From contig JADGNY010000005.1 in NCBI GenBank assembly GCA_017883235.1, positions 71,180 through 119,751 of the forward strand: a stretch of DNA of 48,572 nt. Direction: 5' to 3'. The translations under genes and the position numbers were made by a program. Positions 1 through 7,807 of the stretch are shown piece after piece. The notes under the pieces are model-generated. The model saw only the letters and a program-made list of their open reading frames with translations, was not told the origin of the DNA and made no database searches. Each line of letters starts with the position of its first letter. The stretch's first letter is position 1. This DNA comes from Thermoanaerobaculia bacterium. GTDB lineage: Bacteria > Acidobacteriota > Thermoanaerobaculia > Gp7-AA8.

Positions 1-2
1 CC

Positions 3-1505
<1,503 letters not shown>

Positions 1506-1527
1506 ACTTCACTAACAGCTCAACGGA

Positions 1528-1556
1528 AGGGCCGCCGTTTCGGCGGCCCTTTTTTT
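1528..1556 (+). terminator. Rho-independent terminator of ftsH
   Basis: A perfect 10-bp stem (1528-1537 with 1541-1550), a TTT loop and a seven-T run (1550-1556) start 23 nt after the ftsH stop. The T-run runs directly into the ATG of the next gene at 1557. Confidence 0.93.
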
Positions 1557-2219
1557 ATGAACATCGCGCTCTTCGATATCGACGGGACGTTGACGGCCAG
1601 CAACGAGATCGACTCGGAGTGCCGTGCCGACGCCTTCCGGGACGTCTTCGGATTCGAGCTCGATCGGAACTGGGATGCATACGAGCACACCACCGATCGC
1701 GGCATCGCCATGCAGGCGTTGCGGGAACGAGGCCGCGTGGCAACGGAGCACGATCTGTCGCTGGATCGAGCACGCTGCGTTCAACTCCTCACAAAGAGGA
1801 TGACCAACCTGCAGGAGATCGCCGGAGCAGGTGCATTCCTCGCGCAGCTACTTGCGCGCGATTGGCGCATCGCACTCTGCACCGGTGCCTGGGGCGATTC
1901 CGCGCGTCTCAAGCTGTCGCGAGCCGGACTCGACTTCGATCTGCCGCTGGCATCATGCGATTACGAAATCTCGCGGGAAGGCATCCTGCAACGTGGAATC
2001 GCACTGGTTGGAGGAGGCTCTCACGACACCGTGGTTTCGTTTGGCGACGCACCGTGGGACGTACGTGCGGCCCGCGCCCTCAAATTGCCATTCATCGGCA
2101 TTGCCTCCGGCTTGCGGGCCGAGGAGCTACGTCGGAGCGGTGCGGCCGAGGCCTTTGACGACTACCGCGATGCGGCGGCGGTGTTCGCGGCCATCGATCG
2201 CGTAATGCTTAACCGATAA
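1557..2219 (+). CDS. HAD-superfamily hydrolase (phosphatase-like)
   Basis: A 220-residue haloacid-dehalogenase-fold hydrolase, probably a phosphatase of small phosphorylated substrates. Motif I is FDIDGT (D7 nucleophile, D9 acid/base), motif II is the Thr in LCTGAW, a Lys in RLKLSRAG can serve as motif III, and motif IV is SFGDAPWD. A helical cap lies between motifs I and II. The start is set by motif I, since no upstream extension is possible. Its ATG follows the T-run of the ftsH terminator directly, so there is no Shine-Dalgarno sequence; either a leaderless transcript begins here or the gene depends on read-through. The 3' end (GCTTAAC at 2207) resembles the first half of an integron recombination site, so this gene could be the first cassette or the flank of the array that follows. 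Substrate is unknown. Confidence 0.85.
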   Translation: MNIALFDIDGTLTASNEIDSECRADAFRDVFGFELDRNWDAYEHTTDRGIAMQALRERGRVATEHDLSLDRARCVQLLTKRMTNLQEIAGAGAFLAQLLARDWRIALCTGAWGDSARLKLSRAGLDFDLPLASCDYEISREGILQRGIALVGGGSHDTVVSFGDAPWDVRAARALKLPFIGIASGLRAEELRRSGAAEAFDDYRDAAAVFAAIDRVMLNR

Positions 2220-2251
2220 ACTAATCACGCGGACTCAACTAAGAGTTAGCC
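2207..2251 (+). other. Possible attC-like site, left edge of cassette array
   Basis: GCTTAAC (2207-2213, fits RYYYAAC) overlaps the end of the HAD gene, and GTTAGCC (2245-2251, one mismatch to GTTRRRY) precedes the next gene. The outer boxes pair at 5 of 7 positions but I see no inner stem, so this is the weakest of the sites. It may be only a cassette boundary or a decayed site. Confidence 0.35.
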
Positions 2252-2269
2252 CGCCGAGGGACAGAGTTC

Positions 2270-2542
2270 ATGGCTCACGCCGCTGTAATCGTCGCAATCC
2301 TCATCGCAGAAGCGTTTGTCATACGCCTGTTCGGTCCAGCACCCGGCATGTTGATTCCACTCGTCGGGATTGCTCTAAATCTATTGTTCGTCGTGATGAA
2401 GGTAGGTAGAACGGGCGCATTCACCACCTGGGGGTTGGCCAAACATCAATCTACACAGGAGGAGCGTCTCCTTCAGCTTTATGGCCTCTCGCTCGTCGGG
2501 GGAGCATCCTGGAGCTTTGGGCGTTTCATGGCTAACTCATAG
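2270..2542 (+). CDS. Small integral membrane protein, cassette gene
   Basis: A 90-residue protein with two clear hydrophobic segments (about 3-22 and 25-46) and a third weaker one near 70-85 (LYGLSLVGGASWSF). I do not recognise a family. ATG at 2270 has a GAGGG sequence 11-15 nt upstream. It lies between two attC-like sites in the same orientation, and its last codons overlap the R'' box of the downstream site (GGCTAAC at 2530-2536, stop TAG at 2540). Size, orientation and lack of relatives fit an integron cassette gene. Function unknown. Confidence 0.7.
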   Translation: MAHAAVIVAILIAEAFVIRLFGPAPGMLIPLVGIALNLLFVVMKVGRTGAFTTWGLAKHQSTQEERLLQLYGLSLVGGASWSFGRFMANS

Positions 2543-2621
2543 GATGCACTTCACGCGACCGCTGTGCCGCTGCATCGCGGGGCTATACTTCAGGGTCACG
2601 GCTCGTGCTGGGCCGTTGGGC
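2530..2621 (+). other. attC-like recombination site 1
   Basis: R''-like GGCTAAC (2530-2536) overlaps the end of the upstream gene; R' GTTGGGC (2615-2621) fits GTTRRRY exactly and lies 8 nt before the next ATG. The 92-bp length is in the normal attC range. The inner region is rich in imperfect inverted repeats and holds TATACT (2584-2589) within a stretch (GCATCGCGGGGCTATACT) shared almost exactly with the site at 3354-3456. Confidence 0.6.
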
Positions 2622-2629
2622 GTCAACAC

Positions 2630-2830
2630 ATGAGCAAGTGGAACTACCGTGTGGTCCAGCGTGACGACCAGTTTGCAATTCACGAGGTCTTCTACGCGAA
2701 TGATGGCTCTGTCCAGAGCATGACTGCAGGCCCGGTCTTCCCGCGCGCCGAAACGCTCGTCGATCTGCGTGAAGAACTCGAGCGTTATCGCTCCGCCCTC
2801 GACAACCCGACACTCACTTACCTGCCATGA
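2630..2830 (+). CDS. Small conserved hypothetical protein (WNYRVV...HEVFY type), cassette gene
   Basis: A 66-residue soluble protein starting MSKWNYRVVQRDD with AIHEVFYANDG and a helical C-terminus (LVDLREELERYRSALD). I recognise this as a small protein type found in many bacteria that pairs a WNYR strand with HEVYY and a LEELREDLE helix; no function is known to me. ATG 2630 is chosen because homologues start just before WNYR, and because the upstream sequence is attC. The stop TGA ends at 2830 and the next R'' box starts 2 nt later (GCCCAAC, 2832). Confidence 0.75.
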   Translation: MSKWNYRVVQRDDQFAIHEVFYANDGSVQSMTAGPVFPRAETLVDLREELERYRSALDNPTLTYLP

Positions 2831-2831
2831 C

Positions 2832-2871
2832 GCCCAACTCGCACTGGCAACGTTGCTGCTGCAACAAGTGC
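2832..2871 (+). other. attC-like site 2 (R'' box plus hairpin)
   Basis: GCCCAAC (2832-2838) is a perfect RYYYAAC box right after the stop codon. It is followed by an imperfect hairpin GCACT...AGTGC (2841-2845 with 2867-2871) with a GCAACG/TTGC inner stem. I cannot find a convincing R' box before the next gene, so the site is incomplete or degenerate. Confidence 0.45.
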
Positions 2872-2915
2872 GCTGGCATTCCGCGCCGCTCGGGCGCAGG
2901 CCCGTCAGGTGCCTG

Positions 2916-3359
2916 GTGAAACGCGCAGCCAGTCTGGCTCTCGTTCTCGTACTCCTGTTCGCTTTCGGATGTCACCTCGACTCCATGGGTGAACGTAGGG
3001 AAATCCGATCCGCCCAGGATCTCGCCTGGGCTGCCAAACGGCTTGAGGCATATCGCGTTTCCCACAGCGCATTTCCCTCGGTGCACAGGAACGAACAACT
3101 CAGGCAAGCGCTTGGTGGCAATCCAATTCTCAGCGACGCCTGGGGAGTAGCCTTCCAGTACGAGGTGACCCGCGACGGCCAACACTACCGTCTTTCGTCG
3201 GCCGGCTCCGATAGGCAGTTCGAGACTCTGCCTCCCGTTCCGAATCGTCCCGTGCGAGAGGTGTTCCGCGATCTCACTCGCGACATCGTCGTCCAAGACG
3301 GCGACTTCCTACGCTTTCACGAATGCGCCACATACGCAGTCCGGAGAGCCGGCGACTAA
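2916..3359 (+). CDS. Putative lipoprotein with GspG-like (pseudopilin C-terminal) domain, cassette gene
   Basis: A 147-residue exported protein. From GTG 2916 it starts VKRAASLALVLVLLFAFGC, a short basic n-region, hydrophobic core and a lipobox-like AFGC, so a lipidated periplasmic or surface protein is likely. The rest (AKRLEAYRVSHSAFPS ... LSDAWGVAFQYEVTRDG ... YRLSSAGSD) follows the pattern of type II secretion GspG-like domains, here without the prepilin methylation helix. AGGTG lies 3-7 nt before the start as a weak ribosome site. The stop TAA sits inside the R'' box GACTAAC of the next attC-like site, typical of cassettes. Function beyond the fold resemblance is unknown. Confidence 0.7.
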   Translation: MKRAASLALVLVLLFAFGCHLDSMGERREIRSAQDLAWAAKRLEAYRVSHSAFPSVHRNEQLRQALGGNPILSDAWGVAFQYEVTRDGQHYRLSSAGSDRQFETLPPVPNRPVREVFRDLTRDIVVQDGDFLRFHECATYAVRRAGD

Positions 3360-3456
3360 CTCGCGGTTGCACCCGCACGAACCGCTGCGTTGTGCATCGC
3401 GAAGCTATACTTCAGTGCGCCGCGGTTCGTGCGGGTGAACCGCAGGTCCATTAAGC
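3354..3456 (+). other. attC-like recombination site 3 (best folded)
   Basis: R''-like GACTAAC (3354-3360) contains the stop codon of the upstream gene. Inside are two long arms, 3363-3385 and 3422-3443, complementary over all 22 bp with exactly one unpaired base (near 3369), the extrahelical-base feature of folded attC sites. R'-like ATTAAGC (3450-3456) has A for the canonical first G. TATACT (3406-3411) lies in the loop region. Length 103 bp. Confidence 0.68.
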
Positions 3457-3471
3457 GCTTGGCCTCATGTC

Positions 3472-3972
3472 ATGAAACGAGAAACGATAGTCTTCGCATG
3501 CGCCTTGCTCGCCGTAGTGTCGTGTGTGAGTACCTCGGTCGAATCACGGCTGGTTGAATACGAGGATGATCGAGGCCAGAAAGCAGCGGGTCGCGTCACT
3601 GAGTTCACAAGTATCGGGTACACGATTTCCGAGGTCGAGAACCGACGTCCGGCGCCATGGAAGAAGTACTACCGCGTCGGAACATGGCGGTACTGGTATC
3701 CAAGTGGTCACCTTCGTGCAGTCGTGAGTTACGACATTGGCGAATACCCCGAGTGCTGCGTAGCTGGTCCCTGCACAGCACGTTACGAACGTCTCCGTGG
3801 CCGCCCGCAGCTATTCACGGAAGAAGGAGAGCTAGTGGCTCTCCTGCACGCAAAATCGTCAGCGTGCATCCGCACCAATTGCACGAGCTGCGAGCTCGTC
3901 TCGCGGCCAAAGTACCTGCTTCCTCCGGACCTCGCTCCTGAGTGGAATCCAGGGGAACCTGATTCGCCGTAG
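3472..3972 (+). CDS. Putative lipoprotein with MORN/YwqK-like motif, cassette gene
   Basis: A 166-residue exported protein. MKRETIVFACALLAVVSC gives a signal peptide with a lipobox-like VVSC, so Cys18 would be lipidated. The middle part, YYRVGTWRYWYPSGHLRAVVSYDIG, resembles a MORN-variant (YwqK-type) repeat, and the C-terminal half is Cys-rich (ECCVAGPC, CIRTNCTSC). No enzymatic motif is seen. ATG 3472 directly precedes the signal peptide. It lies between two attC-like sites in array orientation. The Cys pairs suggest disulfides outside the cytoplasm (inference). Function unknown. Confidence 0.72.
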   Translation: MKRETIVFACALLAVVSCVSTSVESRLVEYEDDRGQKAAGRVTEFTSIGYTISEVENRRPAPWKKYYRVGTWRYWYPSGHLRAVVSYDIGEYPECCVAGPCTARYERLRGRPQLFTEEGELVALLHAKSSACIRTNCTSCELVSRPKYLLPPDLAPEWNPGEPDSP

Positions 3973-3982
3973 TGACGAAAGC

Positions 3983-4073
3983 GACTAACTCTGCGCACCG
4001 ACCTGGAGCCGCACGTTGCGGCCTCCAGAGCACGGTACAATCTGCTTGCGGCTCCAGGCCGGTGAGATTGGGT
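3983..4073 (+). other. attC-like recombination site 4
   Basis: R''-like GACTAAC (3983-3989) lies 10 nt after a stop codon. Arms 3996-4013 and 4047-4064 pair at 17 of 18 positions. R'-like ATTGGGT (4067-4073) again has A for G at its first position. The loop holds TACAAT (4036-4041). Length 91 bp. Confidence 0.65.
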
Positions 4074-4097
4074 CCGTGAGGCCGATTGGAGTCAGAC

Positions 4098-4777
4098 ATG
4101 TTCGGGTTCTTCAAGAAGACGGCCAACCCAGAATTCGCTGAGCTCGGGAACTCATGTTTGGCGACGTGCCCCTGTCGAACTGGAAGCCGCGGGACAGCCC
4201 TGATCGCGGAGCCGCACCCTGGATCCACTTCGAGTCGGCGCGCAACGCACTGGACCACGGAAACCGCGCCGGGGCAGTCTCAGCGCTTCGCAAGGTGGTC
4301 GATGCACCAAACCTTGAGTCCCGACAGTATCTGCAAGCTTGGCACGCTCTTCGGTCGCTTGGGATTCAGTGCGAGCCCGGCAGTGCGAAGCAAGTGCTGG
4401 GAGTCATTTTGGAGGTTCACTTGAAGGAGGGACTCGATACGCTCGCGGCCTACGCGGATGCTTCTGCGCGCTACATCAATCACGGCGGCCGGCTGATTGT
4501 TTGGGAGACGGCGGACAGCGAGATCTCCCGGCTGATTTCGAACCTCCTACACCAAGGGCAGCGCGTCGCTGATGCTATCGGTCCTTGGACGGATCCCCGC
4601 CGTCCCTCACCCCCGAAAAATCACGTTCGAATCAACATGCTGGCCCCATCGGGCCTGCACTTCGGCGAAGGCGCGTTCGCAGGGCTCAGTTCTGATTCGA
4701 TGGGGGGTCCTGTGATCGCCGCCGGAACTCTGCTGATGAAGGCGCTCATTGAGCGAGCCGGCACGGCAACGGCCTAA
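4098..4777 (+). pseudogene. Cassette gene, conserved hypothetical, split by a one-base frameshift
   Basis: Translation from ATG 4098, which has a good GGAG site 6 nt upstream, gives MFGFFKKTANPEFAELGN and then loses meaning; the remaining 207 codons (MFGDVPLSNWKP ... from 4154 to the stop at 4777) are open one base out of frame. Joined across 4143-4154 they give one ~226-residue protein, which I recognise as a type starting MFGFxKK with FGDVP, ESRxYLQAWHxLR and INMLxPSGLHFGxG. A single-base deletion in this genome, or an assembly error, is the simplest explanation. The 4154 ATG might still start a shortened product. The stop TAA lies in a perfect R'' box. Function unknown. Confidence 0.65.
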
Positions 4778-4811
4778 CGGCTCCAAGCCGATGAGCTTCG
4801 ATCCGTTAGCC
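4772..4811 (+). other. Short attC-like site 5
   Basis: GCCTAAC (4772-4778, perfect RYYYAAC, contains the upstream stop) and GTTAGCC (4805-4811) form the outer stem, extended to CCTAACGG/CCGTTAGC (7 of 8 bp). A symmetrical inner AAGC (4785-4788)/GCTT (4795-4798) pair is flanked by 6-nt spacers on both sides. At 40 bp it is shorter than usual attC sites. Confidence 0.6.
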
Positions 4812-4825
4812 GGTCGGAAGTTCGG

Positions 4826-5242
4826 TCAGCGCCCCGACGCTCGAATTACGAAGTCTCCACCTGGAGATGCGGCCTTCAGCAGGGCGTCGAGTCTCTCTAC
4901 CGTCGGTACCGCGTCACCGCGTTCGTACCGGGCGTAGGCGTTCCGCGAGGACGAACCAAGTCTGGTGGCCATGTCGCGAAGCGAGGTTCCGCTCGCCTCT
5001 CGCCGGCGCCTCAGCAACAGCGCCGTCATCGCCGCGGCGTTGTTTCCCGCAATCTCGAACGTTGTTGGGCTGAGTGGATACACCTGCGCTTCGAAGCCCT
5101 TCCGGTCAACCATCGTCTCCAGCCAGTCACCGATCATGGCAAGTGCTTCCTTCCGTGTCCGGCCCTGAGTCATCGCCTCGAGTATCGGAACCTCGGCCAG
5201 CCACCAGCGCCCATCTCGCACTACTCGTCCTTCAAATCTCAC
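4826..5242 (-). CDS. HicB-like antitoxin with XRE-type helix-turn-helix, reversed in the array
   Basis: A 138-residue two-domain protein on the strand opposite to the other cassette genes. The N-terminal part (VRFEGRVVRDGRWWLAEVP ... GRTRKEALAMIGDWLE) fits the HicB RNase-H-like antitoxin fold; the C-terminal part (TSLRDMATRLGSSSRNAYARYERGDAVPTVERLDALL) is an XRE helix-turn-helix. GTG at 5242 is chosen because HicB proteins start near this strand; an upstream TTG at 5293 is possible. No HicA toxin gene is adjacent, so it is an orphan antitoxin or stand-alone regulator. Reversed genes with their own promoters are known in cassettes, mainly toxin-antitoxin types. Confidence 0.75.
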   Translation of the reverse strand: MRFEGRVVRDGRWWLAEVPILEAMTQGRTRKEALAMIGDWLETMVDRKGFEAQVYPLSPTTFEIAGNNAAAMTALLLRRRREASGTSLRDMATRLGSSSRNAYARYERGDAVPTVERLDALLKAASPGGDFVIRASGR

Positions 5243-5296
5243 GGACCTTACTGTACACCGATCCGTGGTCCGCGCCGTCGATTCGCCGGCCAACCC

Positions 5297-5390
5297 GCAT
5301 TTCTCACACCCTCACTGGGATCGTCGCCACCCTGTTACTCGTCTCGACGAAAGGGCGTTGCAAGCGGTTCAGAGAGACTGTGAGAAATGC
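5297..5390. repeat. 12-bp inverted repeat around reversed gene's promoter region
   Basis: GCATTTCTCACA (5297-5308) is repeated inverted at 5379-5390, directly before the R'' box of the next attC-like site. A related CGGCATTTCTCA occurs at about 13109-13120 after the acyltransferase gene, next to a CTAAC. It may be a dispersed short element or an operator of the HicB/XRE gene. Confidence 0.5.
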
Positions 5391-5391
5391 C

Positions 5392-5453
5392 GGCTAACTC
5401 TGTGCGCATCCTGAGCGCGCTACTATTTCGCGTGCAACCCCAGGCAGTTGGGT
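5392..5453 (+). other. attC-like recombination site 6
   Basis: GGCTAAC (5392-5398) and a perfect R' GTTGGGT (5447-5453) bound a 62-bp site with GCGC-rich inner complementarity and TACTAT (5421-5426) in the centre. It ends 11 nt before the ATG of the next gene, as in the other sites. Confidence 0.58.
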
Positions 5454-5464
5454 GCTCGAAGCGC

Positions 5465-5737
5465 ATGGCGAAGAAGAAACGAAAACTCACGCGAGCGGAG
5501 AAGGCCGCGAAGGCGCGCCGCAATGCCGAGTTCGAGATCATCTTTGTGAACGGAACGCAGAAGAGAGTGCGGCGCCGTGGTCAGATCGAGGGAATGACCG
5601 TGGAAGAGTTCATTCGGGCGAACGCCGATCCAATCTGGCTGCATCAGAACGAGATGTGGGAGTACATGGAACCCGAACCGCCGGACGATGGCGCGGAATC
5701 AATCCCCGCCGGCGGTGAGGACGAGACACCATTTTGA
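5465..5737 (+). CDS. Small conserved hypothetical protein (NADPIWLHQNEMWEYM type), last cassette gene
   Basis: A 90-residue soluble protein. A strongly basic start MAKKKRKLTRAEKAAKARR is followed by a strand FEIIFVNGTQKRVRRR, then GMTVEEFIRANADPIWLHQNEMWEYM and an acidic tail. The NADPIWLHQNEMWE block looks like a conserved signature of a small bacterial family; I do not know its function. The Lys/Arg-rich start could bind nucleic acid (inference). ATG 5465 follows the R' box by 11 nt. No attC-like site is seen after its stop, so it either ends the array or its site is lost. Confidence 0.72.
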   Translation: MAKKKRKLTRAEKAAKARRNAEFEIIFVNGTQKRVRRRGQIEGMTVEEFIRANADPIWLHQNEMWEYMEPEPPDDGAESIPAGGEDETPF

Positions 5738-5764
5738 AGAAACCGCGACGATCGAGCCGAGTCG

Positions 5765-6184
5765 TCACCAGTACGACGCGACCCCCAAGCTTTGCATGCG
5801 CTTGCGCATCTTCTGGTCGAACGTGGCAACGGCATCGTACCGATTCGCGATTGCGACGGCCACCGTCGCCGCATCGGCCATTCCTGACAATCGCTCCGGC
5901 CAGTATTCGAAGGCCTTCTTCCACGGGCAGTCGTCGATCACGTTCACGCCAGGCAGGGCGATCATCTCGCGCAGAAGCGTTGCCACTTCGGTAGCCGGGC
6001 TGCCGTAGAAACTCTGCAGGACGTACGAGATCTCGAAGACGGCGAACTGCGTGACGACGGCGACGATCTCACCGTCAGCGGCGCGCTCGAGCAGAGCCTT
6101 TGCCATCGAGCGTTGCTTCTCGTTTCGGTCGACGAGGAACGAGACGAACACATTGGCGTCGACGACGATCTGCCGCGTCGTCAA
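5765..6184 (-). CDS. vapC: VapC-like PIN-domain ribonuclease toxin
   Basis: A 139-residue PIN-domain RNase, the toxin of a type II toxin-antitoxin pair that cleaves RNA when its antitoxin is lost. The TTG start at 6184 is chosen because it overlaps the antitoxin stop by 4 nt (TTGA) and places the first acidic residue early (IVVDAN, D9). The other Mg-binding acids are visible: E51 (VFEISY), D104 (GMADA) and D123 (TFDQK). It lies just outside the cassette array, in opposite orientation; such modules often stabilise mobile regions. Function by family is secure, RNA target unknown. Confidence 0.85.
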   Translation of the reverse strand: MTTRQIVVDANVFVSFLVDRNEKQRSMAKALLERAADGEIVAVVTQFAVFEISYVLQSFYGSPATEVATLLREMIALPGVNVIDDCPWKKAFEYWPERLSGMADAATVAVAIANRYDAVATFDQKMRKRMQSLGVASYW

Positions 6185-6411
6185 ACGCGGCCTCGCCGCT
6201 TGCGTGCTTCTTCGATCTCTTTCACAACGTCGCCGGAGGAGTTCTTGATGAAGCCCTCCCATCGGAAGAACGCCGGACGATCGGTGGTCACGGCGACTTT
6301 ACCGCCGCGGATCTCCCAGGTCAGCTTGTCACCCACGTCGAGATCCAGCACGTCGCGCACTTCTTTCGGCACGGTCGTTTGACCCTTGCTGGTCAGTGTC
6401 GAAGTCGGCAT
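6181..6411 (-). CDS. vapB: AbrB/MazE-type antitoxin of the VapC partner
   Basis: A 76-residue antitoxin. The N-terminal swapped-hairpin DNA-binding domain is typical (TSTLTSKGQTTVPKEVRDVLDLDVGDKLTWEI), and the C-terminal arm (GFIKNSSGDVVKEIEEARKRRG) would wrap the PIN toxin. ATG 6411 has AAGGA 9-13 nt upstream, and a TATACT hexamer (6431-6436 on the minus strand) with a TTGCGA 15 nt further upstream may be its promoter. Translation is coupled to vapC by a 4-nt overlap, and the complex probably represses this promoter (known for the family). Confidence 0.85.
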   Translation of the reverse strand: MPTSTLTSKGQTTVPKEVRDVLDLDVGDKLTWEIRGGKVAVTTDRPAFFRWEGFIKNSSGDVVKEIEEARKRRGRV

Positions 6412-6487
6412 CGTCTACGTCCTTACAAATAGTATAACAGCGTAAGGAGCCTCGCAACCACCAAGCACGGCGTCCGCGCCGGCGCGG

Positions 6488-6811
6488 ATGCTCTGTTTTG
6501 AGCCGGCCTCGTTGCGGTTCATTTCGACCGGCAGCCAGACCATCACCCTGACAAATCGGGAGCCGGTGCCGCTCCGCGTGGTCGACGTCGTGCCGATCGG
6601 CCGTCAAGGGCAGACCGTCTCGGGCTACGAGATCGAATCAAAGAAATGTCTGCGCGTGCTGGATGCCGGACAGCAGTGCACGTTCACGATCCGTGCGAGC
6701 CTGATCGCTTTGCAGACGCGAGAGACCATGCAACTGAATGTCTTTTATGACGATCCCATCACCGGCAGCAGACGGGCGGCGCGCTTCACCACAGCCTGCG
6801 GCGGTCGCTGA
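6488..6811 (+). CDS. Short Ig-like (choice-of-anchor D / ASPM-type) protein or fragment
   Basis: A 107-residue sequence LRFISTGSQTITLTNREPVPLRVVDVVP ... CLRVLDAGQQCTFTIRAS resembles the cores of HYDIN/ASPM-like immunoglobulin domains, with the usual late CxxxLxxGxxC pair. Such domains normally sit in larger secreted proteins. There is no signal peptide, and no Shine-Dalgarno sequence before ATG 6488, so this may be a remnant of a longer gene lost between the VapBC module and this point. Low confidence that it is expressed. Confidence 0.4.
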   Translation: MLCFEPASLRFISTGSQTITLTNREPVPLRVVDVVPIGRQGQTVSGYEIESKKCLRVLDAGQQCTFTIRASLIALQTRETMQLNVFYDDPITGSRRAARFTTACGGR

Positions 6812-6853
6812 GCTGCTCCTTGGTACGTTGCCGAAGGAGCTATCCTTGTCTCA

Positions 6854-7645
6854 ATGTCGTCACTTCCGCTCCGTCAACGAAAGATCATGCTACTGGCAGG
6901 TGTCGTCCTTGCCGGTACGATCGCCGTCATCGTCTACGGCCCGATTCCACAGCCGGAGGGCTATCACCTCTTCGCCGATCAACGCGGCTTCTTCGGGATT
7001 CCAAATTTCTGGAATGTCGTATCGAACCTCCCCTTTCTTGCAGTCGGGTTGGCGGGCTTCATCATCCTTCGCACTCGGCCCTCTCCCGGTGTTCTTCCGG
7101 CTCTGCGCCCCGCATATCTCACGTTCTTCCTTGGCACCGTCCTGGTGGCCTTTGGCTCTGGCTACTATCACCTCGCTCCGTCCGACGACAGCCTCGTCTG
7201 GGATCGGCTGCCAATGACGATCGCGTTCATGGCCTTCCTGGCCATCCTTATCGGCGAGCACATCGGCCCCGCAATCGGTGCCCGGCTCCTCCTACCGTTC
7301 CTGGCAGTGGGCCTCTTCTCCATTGTGTACTGGCGGCTTACGGCGCAGCACGGCTCCGGTGACCTACGGCCCTACGTACTCGTCCAGTTCCTCCCCATGC
7401 TTCTTGCTCCACTCCTGCTGCTTCTGTTTCCCTCCGCCCTCACACGCCCGGCGCTTCTGTGGGGCGTGCTCGTCGCCTATGGCTTTGCAAAAGTGTTCGA
7501 GGAGCTTGACGTCCCCATCTACCGCTTCGTCCGCGGAATCAGCGGCCACTCGCTCAAGCACATCATTGCCGCCGCCGGTACCTACTTCCTCGTCCTGGCA
7601 GCCACCAGGCGCGGCGTCCGAGCCGCGATCAGCATCCAAATCTGA
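6854..7645 (+). CDS. CREST-superfamily (alkaline ceramidase-like) membrane hydrolase
   Basis: A 263-residue protein with about seven membrane helices. It carries the CREST-type metal-site motifs: a Ser and His in GSGYYHLAPSDDSL, an Asp in VWDRLPMTIAF, and two His in GHSLKH near the C-terminus. The N-terminal loop GYHLFADQRGFFGIPNFWNVVSN is typical of bacterial ceramidase-like proteins. By family it would be a Zn-dependent amide hydrolase acting on a lipid such as a ceramide; the substrate here is inferred. A TANNNT hexamer (TATCCT, 6841-6846) ends 7 nt before the ATG; an AAGGAG lies 14 nt upstream, too far for normal use. The stop codon touches a palindromic repeat. Confidence 0.8.
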   Translation: MSSLPLRQRKIMLLAGVVLAGTIAVIVYGPIPQPEGYHLFADQRGFFGIPNFWNVVSNLPFLAVGLAGFIILRTRPSPGVLPALRPAYLTFFLGTVLVAFGSGYYHLAPSDDSLVWDRLPMTIAFMAFLAILIGEHIGPAIGARLLLPFLAVGLFSIVYWRLTAQHGSGDLRPYVLVQFLPMLLAPLLLLLFPSALTRPALLWGVLVAYGFAKVFEELDVPIYRFVRGISGHSLKHIIAAAGTYFLVLAATRRGVRAAISIQI

Positions 7646-7783
7646 ACCACAGAGGCACAGAGATCACAGAGAGCGCAAAGGATTAAGGCGGAAGGATGAA
7701 GGATGAATCAAACAAACGCATTCATCCTTCATCCTTCAGATTTCATTTTTTGCTCTCTCTGTGTCCTCTGTGCCTCTGTGGTT
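7645..7783. repeat. Palindromic dispersed repeat (AACCACAGAGGCACAGAG family)
   Basis: The two 18-bp ends, 7645-7662 and 7766-7783, are exact inverted complements, and the centre holds further mirrored GGATGAA/TTCATCC copies. It begins at the last base of the stop codon of the upstream gene. This type of non-autonomous palindrome is common in several phyla; no coding content. Confidence 0.85.
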
Positions 7784-7807
7784 AAGGCTTTTGACTTCTC
7801 ACCCTTC

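Noticed and set aside
2220-6480. Integron integrase gene next to the cassette array
   Set aside because: All frames checked on both strands; no tyrosine-recombinase motif. The array is flanked by HAD and VapBC genes.
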